From Luidia sarsii (lineage: Eukaryota; Echinodermata; Asteroidea; Paxillosida; Luidiidae): a DNA stretch of 64,000 nucleotides. The position numbers were made by a program, and so were the translations under genes. This document shows, in pieces, positions 58,401 through 64,000 of this stretch (position 1 is the stretch's first letter; every line of letters starts with the position of its first letter). The stretch is taken from contig OX465103.1 in the NCBI GenBank assembly GCA_949987565.1, positions 12,171,145 through 12,235,144 of the forward strand, given 5' to 3'. The notes beneath the pieces are model-generated. The model searched no databases. It saw only the letters and a program-made list of their open reading frames with translations, and was not told the origin of the DNA.

Positions 58401-60113
58401 AGTTCTGATCCAAAATTCTGGTATTTTTTCAAGTTCTTATTCACTTAGTAATTTGGAGACATTCAGGTGCACTTAGAAACAGTCACATCAAGCGCCTTAT
58501 AGTTATAAATGTAAGGTAGTATTATTGTCATTATTAATTATTATTCAGTTAAACATATTCTATTATGTGTATATTTATATTTATTTTAATATGCACATAT
58601 AATTCAATTTGTGTGTTTGGTCAGTAGCTTTGGAAACGGAGGCCCTTGGGTCACAGTTATTAGGTTGACTTTTCCTTTTCCCTGCATATATCTACTGCTG
58701 GCCTGATGTTTCCTGCATGTTATCCTTTAACTCATGGTCTGTTCTTGTATCCTTTATTTTTTTGTGATGAATGCCAAATAGATAATGATAATAATAATAA
58801 TAATAATAAGTAATCCGTGGAGATTTCTCAAGGACAATGAAGGGTCCTGCTAAAATCCCGAACACACTTTTGAAGGGTGTGCAGTATAGCACTGTGCTCT
58901 TCTCCCAGTGGCAGATTGGACACTTTTCTCAATTTCCCCATCTTTGCTTTGATGTTGAACTGCGCAGCACTATGTCAAGCACACAAACCAAGCTATCAGC
59001 TGAGATACTCAATAGTCAATATTGAGCCCTTTGTTTTTAAGAACTAAATTAAAGCAGCTTTGTTAACATTTTGGGGGTCTTTTGGTCAAGTCTTTCCGCA
59101 AGATGAGTTCTGCACACATTCCTGTCTGCCTTTGAAAAAAGGTTCTGCTTGGATCGAAATGTCTGGCCCTCCCAATTTTTGATTGAAGTTACTCCCAGCT
59201 GTGAAGTTAGTGATGAAGTGTTAGTGAGGAAGGACGTTTTTAGCAGACCAACCCATACAGATACAGATAAGGCAGAGTGGTGTCCACTGTCCACCCAGGC
59301 TGACACTTTGATTGCCTCTTTCTTGCCCAGGCCTGAAGCTGGCCGCCCAGAAGTTTCCCAGTGGCCTGATCACTGGGACGATACCGGCCTCCTGCAGGCC
59401 GCCTCCGCCCACCCAGGCCGGCAAGAAGAAGCCCAAGGAGCGCGCTCCGGAGCCCATCCGACCCGCCGACCAAACAAACTTCGCTGAGAGCAATATCCTT
59501 TAAGCAGCAGTCTGTCTTCATCCCAAGCATTAAGTTGATCCAACTTGAGCTCAACCTTGGCCTCACGAAGGCCTTTTTCACACTACAGTGATTTTACCTG
59601 GGAGGAAAACGAGACGTACATTTTTCAAACTGTAGTCACTGAAACCAAGGCAATTATTTGGGAATGCTGCTTTCTCTCCTGCATTTTCCTTAACCCACAT
59701 TTGTTGCACATCTAGATGACCTTCTGAAGCACCTTGAGACCTGCCTAGCGCCCAGCGACACAGGAAGTGAGTGCAGTCTTACTCTCTGACACAAAGTGGC
59801 AGTGGGTCTGTTGGTTGGTTGCTCAGAAAGAGGTCCACACTGTTCAAATAGATTAGCTTACAATTTGAGTTTAGAACCTATAATGTTGGCTGTACTGTTA
59901 TTGGTGGTCATCTGACCTAGGAAGTCAAATAGTATATCTGTTGCTAAACCTCCGTACAGAAACCTTAGTGACCCTCTCCTTCTCCCTCTTCCCCTCCCTC
60001 TTTCAGGTCGCCTGAGTCGTACAACACCTCGGACCCAGAACTCGGCGCCAGCAGGTACCGCTTCCAGAGCCAGCACGTCGACCTCAACCAAACATCCCTC
60101 CCACTGGAAGTAG
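49487..60113 (+). CDS. CEP41: centrosomal protein of 41 kDa (CEP41) orthologue
   Basis: Twelve coding exons: 49487-49525, 51829-51892, 52295-52342, 53143-53204, 53975-54017, 54917-55079, 56218-56372, 57521-57588, 58050-58164, 59331-59492, 59710-59766 and 60007-60113. All phases agree and give 360 residues, close to vertebrate CEP41. Conserved blocks are MNKRIPENPRYKDVKSTLDT, NYRYRKDEIFKRMKITTF, SRSTLQ-SVIKGVGEFDL and the rhodanese-like domain (about residues 171-270: LLLDLRDADAYEQCH, KIIVMYDEDERIGPMAATT, LLSGGLKLAAQKFP). The loop where active rhodaneses have the catalytic Cys reads YDEDER, so it should be inactive, as in other CEP41. The protein acts at centrosome and cilium base and supports tubulin polyglutamylation. 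The intron 59493-59709 appears to be AT-AC. Its introns carry many repeats. The start is the only ATG in a short first exon with a good donor. Confidence 0.92.
49627..49730. mobile_element. small foldback element, TAGTCCGAG family
   Basis: TAGTCCGTTTAGTAACTTGG and GCGATTGTAAGGGTCCAAGT face each other and form a hairpin of about 104 bp in CEP41 intron 1. Its loop includes CCCGACCCCTCAATTTTTT. Confidence 0.7.
50015..50131. repeat. ACT/AGT microsatellite (left flank)
   Basis: TACTAGTAGTAGTAC-type trinucleotide repeats in CEP41 intron 1, directly abutting the 640-bp foldback element. Confidence 0.85.
50132..50771. mobile_element. 640-bp element with 200-bp terminal inverted repeats, TAGTCCGAG family
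   Basis: The left arm 50132-50331 and right arm about 50571-50771 are near-perfect inverted repeats. They start AGTCCGAGTAACTTGGACCC, then CGACAAGTCACCC, and run in to ACACCCGTATCACCG. The 240-bp core has no coding capacity. It is embedded in ACT/AGT microsatellite on both sides, so a target duplication cannot be read. It lies in CEP41 intron 1. Confidence 0.85.
50772..50950. repeat. ACT/AGT microsatellite (right flank)
   Basis: Continuation of the trinucleotide tract on the other side of the 640-bp element. The element probably inserted into a pre-existing tract, or brought it along. Confidence 0.8.
51322..51455. mobile_element. small foldback element, TAGTCCGAG family
   Basis: TCCGAGTAACTTGGACCCTT ... 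GGCGATTGTAAGGGACCAAG form a hairpin around GAGGTCGGGGGTTAGTATTG. A further fragment (TAGTCCGAGTAACTTGGACC) lies at about 51170-51240. Confidence 0.7.
52010..52125 (-). mobile_element. tRNA-derived SINE
   Basis: Minus strand: GGCTGGATAGCTCAGATGGT (A box), GGTCAAGGGTTCAGGTGCC (B box region), then CCAGTCAAAGTTTCCTTGAC. This is the clearest copy of the family. Lies in CEP41 intron 2. Confidence 0.7.
53362..53485 (+). mobile_element. foldback element, family Q (half copy)
   Basis: CAGTCTCCTGACGATGGGCA, GAGTTACCGGCTCTTTCCAG and ATGGTGTCACTGCAAACC, in CEP41 intron 4. Confidence 0.65.
53650..53800 (+). mobile_element. tRNA-derived SINE, second type
   Basis: ACCAGCTCAGTGGTCAAGTG (A box), GGGTTTGAATCTCGCCC (B box), then CAGCAGGCAGTCGGGCAAAG, a body shared with the remnant at 13310-13445. 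Lies in CEP41 intron 4. Confidence 0.6.
54655..54860. mobile_element. two SINE fragments, head to head
   Basis: A minus-strand fragment (GACTGGACCGGGACTCAAAC) at 54680-54720 is followed by a plus-strand fragment (TTGCTCAGATTGTAAGAAAC ... CCAGTCAAAGTTTTCTTTGA) at 54770-54850. Both belong to the GGCTGGATAGCTCAG family. In CEP41 intron 5, about 60 bp from exon 6. Confidence 0.55.
55590..55735 (+). mobile_element. tRNA-derived SINE
   Basis: GGGCTGGATAGCTCAGGTTG (A box), GTCTCAAGTTCAAATTGTGG (degraded B box), TCTAGTCAATGATTTCC. The preceding CCCCGGCAAAGACTAGTTG is shared with 54725-54745. In CEP41 intron 6. Confidence 0.6.
55742..56112. mobile_element. foldback element, family Q, with a second palindrome nested in one arm
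   Basis: The outer ends GGTTTGCGGTGACACCATGT and ACATGGTGTCACCGCAAACC are perfect inverses. The right arm is interrupted at about 55949-56091 by an insert with its own inverted ends (CCTTTCCCATGAAATATGCA and TGCATATTTCATGGGAAAGG). In CEP41 intron 6, ending about 105 bp before exon 7. Confidence 0.75.
56570..57208. mobile_element. miniature ISL2EU-like element (639 bp)
   Basis: The left end AGACCGGTCTTACTGACGTC matches the inverted right end AGACCCGTCTTCAATGACGT. Both sides continue with GCCATCTTGGA and TACACACATA. AT flanks each end (56568-56569 and 57209-57210). The 2-bp AT duplication, the AG tip and the TGACGTCA(C) word repeat those of the large element at 1285-10644. It contains a fossil of the YqaJ gene start. 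In CEP41 intron 7. Confidence 0.8.
56686..56832 (+). pseudogene. fossil first exon of a YqaJ-type transposon gene
   Basis: MANLNAALSAYYSSLDGNSK then ARYDDILGFIAGIDPYTIN, 48 codons to a TAG. It aligns with the start of the intact YqaJ protein (MTAQLSAYVEALSGAAKARY ... DPYCID): shared LSAY, S-L/G, KARY, L and DPY-I spacing. The rest of the gene has been deleted. Some expression in the CEP41 sense direction cannot be excluded. Confidence 0.65.
57716..57855 (+). other. coding-like orphan exon in CEP41 intron 8
   Basis: A TGTCCCTGCGCAG acceptor is followed by a stop-free stretch (PKIITQKRELIVVRETSTAL ... YDYLEKTH) of about 46 codons ending TAA. It is charged and coiled-coil-like. It does not fit the phase of CEP41 exon 8 and I recognise no family. 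Probably a remnant of a transposed gene. Confidence 0.3.
59493..59709 (+). other. U12-type AT-AC intron of CEP41
   Basis: No GT donor fits exon 10. Instead the exon ends AGAGCA and the intron begins ATATCCTT, the U12 AT-AC 5' consensus. Near its 3' end is TTTTCCTTAAC (59684-59694), the U12 branch-site consensus, about 16 bases before a terminal AC (59708-59709). Splicing A|AT joins FAESN to LDDLLKHLETC in frame, whereas reading through hits TAA after four codons. Confidence 0.85.
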
Positions 60114-63100
60114 AACAGCCTGGGCCTATTGCCCCACCTGGAAAAAGAATGGATCGGACAACAGGCCGTGAAATGGATGCACCAGGAGAAGCACGCGGTG
60201 ATGTTTGTTGCTGCGTGTACAGTCTAGAAAAAACTTTAAACCTCAAAAAGCTGACATCATTTATGTGGGGCTCAATGTTCTAGACTGTCAACTATATGAG
60301 TCTAAGGTATCGAGTATGAAGTACTGGTAAATATTTTTTGAAAATATAAGAATTAATTAAATTGATAAAAAAATGGTAATTTTACAGTTTCAATTCAAGC
60401 AGGACCTTTCTCAAAGGAAGGAAGTAAATTATGAATTTCTTTTTATAGAAGAATGCATTCCATCAATAATTAAAATCCATAAAATGAAAATTTGGTGCTT
60501 CAAGATTTGCTATTGAAAAATTGAAATTTCACCTTGAAAAATTAACGAGTGATTAGTTTTGTGCACATTTTATTGGTTTGAGTAGAATTTTTCTCACAAC
60601 TGCAGCATTTTTCATAAATAGTTAATTGGGAGGATGTTGCGCATTCCAAATAGGTGTCACCTTGGTGAAAAGGTCAGTTCTGAGGTTGAAAAGAAGAATA
60701 ACAAAATCACTGTTCTGGACAGATGCTAAGCAGCCCAATGTGGACTGGAATCGAAACGACACCCGTATAGCCCTTTGTCACATTCAGGCTGTAGATAAGC
60801 TATGTTATTACCATAGATTGTATGTAGATTGTATGTGAGGTGCTAAATTTTGCAGATGAAACATTTGAGATATACGTCTGCAGTGCATTTATGAAAAATA
60901 TTCTTTCTTTCTTTTTTTAAATTTTGTTATAGGACGTCTTCTGTATATCATAAAATCATTTATTTTGCAGCTTGTTTCAGGTGCTATTTTCATGTTTCAA
61001 ACTCAGCAGATTGAAAACAAATCCACTGACTTCCTTTTTCTGTAGTTCACACACTATTCTCAGATGCTACTTTGGCCCGGAGTGGGTTATAACTATAATT
61101 GATTAGAAACGAGAATATATCTTATCTTTGAAAGAATACAAATCACCTCTCTGTTTTAGTGCATCCATGTGTTTCAGGGCAGGGTAGAATCACAATGTGT
61201 CAGTCTTTATATAGTTCCTGTGAACATAATGGAAATTATGCAGCTTGTGTGCATGTGTGTGATTGTTTACGTTCAAATCATTTACATTTTACTGTCGGAG
61301 GCGTGTGTGTATTTATTCAGTCGGGGGTTGACAGATGCAAGCTGCCAACAGGAGACTGACGGCGGGAAAAGTACTCAAAATGTTGAGCTACCGGCTCTTT
61401 TCAGAGCCACACTCTGTCTCTACAGAGTATAGATGTATAGCATGATGTATAGCATGATGTCATTGCAAACCTTTCATTTAACCCATCGCATGTTGAGGGG
61501 CCTGACGTTATGAGAAAGGTCCTGCCAGTATCGAAACGTCAGGCCCTCCACGGTTTGGAGATTTGCAGTTGTGTGATTTAAGTCAGTGAGCAGCTGCCAA
61601 CATCTTTGTATTTGGATCTTTTTTCAAAAGGCGTAATGACAATTGGTGAGTGGTTTAATATGTAAGTGGGAACAGAAAAAAGTTGGACCACTGATTTATG
61701 GAATTACCCATTATTACATGTTTGGATGAGGCATTTTGGTGTTCATCTTCTTGTGATTGGCCATCGGTTAGAAAGCTTTGGATAAAATCAACCACTGGAC
61801 AACTTACTCTAGCAACATTTGTCAACCCCAGTAGTCCAACCTAAATGTCAATTTTTGTATAAAGTATACATATGAAGTAACTAATCGAAGTAGCACAAAA
61901 TTTGTATTCTCTACAAGTAGTAAATACTACATAAGGTCCTGCTAGGATCAAAACGTCTGGGCCAATAAATTTTGAGATTTTCATTTTGGTAATTTTAGTC
62001 AGTAAGCAGTTTGCAACATTTTTGTATATCACTTTAAGTTACTACATAAGCTGTTAAAAAGAAAAAAATAGGGCAGACGCTTTTAAGGTGAAAGATGTAT
62101 AGCATGTAATACCATTCAGTGGTTAGATGTTTACATGCAGAATGGGTCTCAAAAATGTAGAGGGCATGACGTTCTGATCCTGGCAGGATTTCTCAATCTA
62201 CCATCTCAATCTGCAAGCTTTGCTCTTTTGAGACCTCCAGTTATTGTTTAACAATGAGCTCATCGCCTCCTCATGCATTACTTCAGAAGAACTGGAAAAT
62301 GGACTTATACTGATACTGAAAGCCAGATATCTTCTTTAGTTTGAGAAAGGTCCTGCCAGTATCGGAACGTCGGGCACTCTTAATTTTTTGAGATTTGGAA
62401 ATATGTGTTAGTGAGCTGTTGGCAACACCTGTGTATTCCTTCTAGCGCAGAAATGGTCTTCGTCAGATATACTGGTAGTCAATCTCTCCAAATCAGAATG
62501 GAATCATTTAGTTTGCCTATTTGAGGCAAACAAATGAACTTCAGGCTGTCTGATTTTTATTTGAGATCTAGTAAATCCAGGTACTTCCTGTTCAGTAAGC
62601 TGTTAGCATTTTGAGGGCATTATTTTATCATTTGAAAAGTTTTCCTGAAATGGAGGAAATGGTTCAAATTGTGACCTTAACACTGTCTAATCATTGTACA
62701 TACCGGTACATATAATGGTTTTACGTTATCTGATGTGGACTTTATGCAAAACCTTGCTATAAGTTATCTATTTTTTCCGTGAGAAAGCTTTATTTTTTAT
62801 GATGATTTAGCCTTCCAATTTGTTTCATTGCTGTGTTCCCTTGTTCCTTGTGCAATGTGTACAAAAAGACAAGAATAATGAGCTAGTAACTTTGTGTCCA
62901 TATTGTGTCTTTCTGATGTCAAGATAGCTGTGTAAGTCTATACCGATGATTAATGGCAATTTACGGATGGATAGTACAACTTATGAAAGAGACTAACCAG
63001 TGGGTTATAAGTGCATTAGCTTTCGTGGCAACTACACGTACCAACAACAGATCAAACAGCTATAATGGCAGGAAAATGACGCACATGACAATCGTTTTTG

Positions 63101-64000
63101 GTTTGAACATCCAAACCACAAAAAATGGATCTGTTTATTAATTTCACAATCAATTTCACACTTCAATAACAATTCAAACATAAGCAGTTGGGATAACTTA
63201 ATCGGGGGCAGGGGGAAACAAAAGCAGGCCCGGACTGATGACAATCTTGGCAATGATGCTCATGGACTGTGCCTAAACAGGGGATAATTAGCTTGAATCT
63301 TGGCCAGTTGCTAAGTACATACAGCGTTCATGCTCCCCTATGAATAAAGTGCAGAGAGAGGTCCACTATTTGCGGGTCCACTTTTAAAGACTGTCAGGGT
63401 ACATTACAGCAAACCCTGCTGTACAGGGCCCTACCCCATGAACTCATTGTTTTCCCCTACAGGAACAGCTGTTAAAGCATTTGGGGTTCGTAAAATTCAC
63501 TGCATCAAATACAGGCGATGCAATGAGTCCCACGTTCAATCTTACAGAAGATATGAAGTGTATTGGTGTTTTTTTGGCGATCAATAACATTTATTGATAT
63601 AATTGAAGAAAAAGAAGGAACAGCACAAATGGTAGGGATACTTGAAATAGTCATTCGATCATTGTATAATACGGACTAATGTTTCTCCTTTTCTTCTCAA
63701 TCTTCCATCAAAACAGAAACTTGTAAATGAGCCATCATACTGTTTTCCAATCGCGTTTCAAATCTGCGGTCCAAATTATTAACCTGACAACTGCTCATAC
63801 AAATCTGATTGTGCAAGGTAGAGGGTATGTCATTTGAGCATTCAATCTAAAAAAAAAAACCAAAACAAAAAATCTGTCTTCAATCTTTCCGAATCTCTTG
63901 TAACACATAGTGCAACGCATGCACTTCCTAAACTTTAGAAAATAACGACTACTTGTGTTGTTATTTTTTTATCTTGAACTGTTTTACAAAGCGGAAGCAC
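60114..64000. other. CEP41 3' flank, repeats only
   Basis: No further gene is supported. It holds a family-Q half copy (about 61340-61475) and family-P copies (61495-61575, 61925-62035, 62335-62420, fragment 62160-62215). No clear AATAAA lies close to the CEP41 stop; one occurs at about 63343. Scattered short frames at 60626, 61159 and 62953 look like chance. Confidence 0.4.

Overview
This is animal nuclear DNA. All genes are split by GT-AG introns with good splice sites, and much of the window is repeat: foldback elements, tRNA-derived SINEs, minisatellites and microsatellites. An orthologue of the centrosomal gene CEP41, many ACATGT and ACT microsatellites and repeated TAGGCCTA words suggest a marine invertebrate, perhaps a deuterostome such as an echinoderm. 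That guess at the clade is weak. There is no sign of bacterial DNA, rRNA or CRISPR.

Four host genes can be assembled exon by exon. (1) Positions 1-12850, plus strand: the 3' part of a gene for a protein with a bacterial-type solute-binding (periplasmic-binding-protein) fold. (2) 16935-26846, plus: a secreted, apparently GPI-anchored PI-PLC-like protein of 475 residues in 13 exons. (3) 28703-33564, minus: a C2H2 zinc-finger protein of 855 residues with about 12 fingers. (4) 49487-60113, plus: CEP41, 360 residues in 12 coding exons, one of whose introns appears to be a U12-type AT-AC intron (59493-59709).

The most striking structure is a 9.36-kb two-gene DNA transposon (1285-10644) inside an intron of gene 1. 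It has matching terminal inverted repeats and a 2-bp AT target duplication. It carries two convergent genes: a SWIM / YqaJ-nuclease / PHD protein (plus) and a THAP / HTH / DDE transposase (minus). This fits my recollection of the ISL2EU superfamily. The transposase is broken by a nested 2.86-kb hAT-like element (5834-8695) with a perfect 8-bp duplication (ATACGGCT); taking out the insert and one duplication restores the frame exactly. A 639-bp miniature relative (56570-57208) sits in a CEP41 intron with the same kind of ends and a fossil of the YqaJ gene's first exon.

Between the zinc-finger gene and CEP41 (33.6-49.4 kb) I find no confident gene. This stretch holds two homologous arrays of an imperfect hairpin (39.9-40.3 and 44.56-44.86 kb), a 1.3-kb minisatellite, about 2 kb of AAATCCG-type heptamer satellite, and three diverged exon-like modules with splice signals (47.66-48.5 kb) just upstream of CEP41. 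Three foldback families recur through the window and several copies lie in gene introns.
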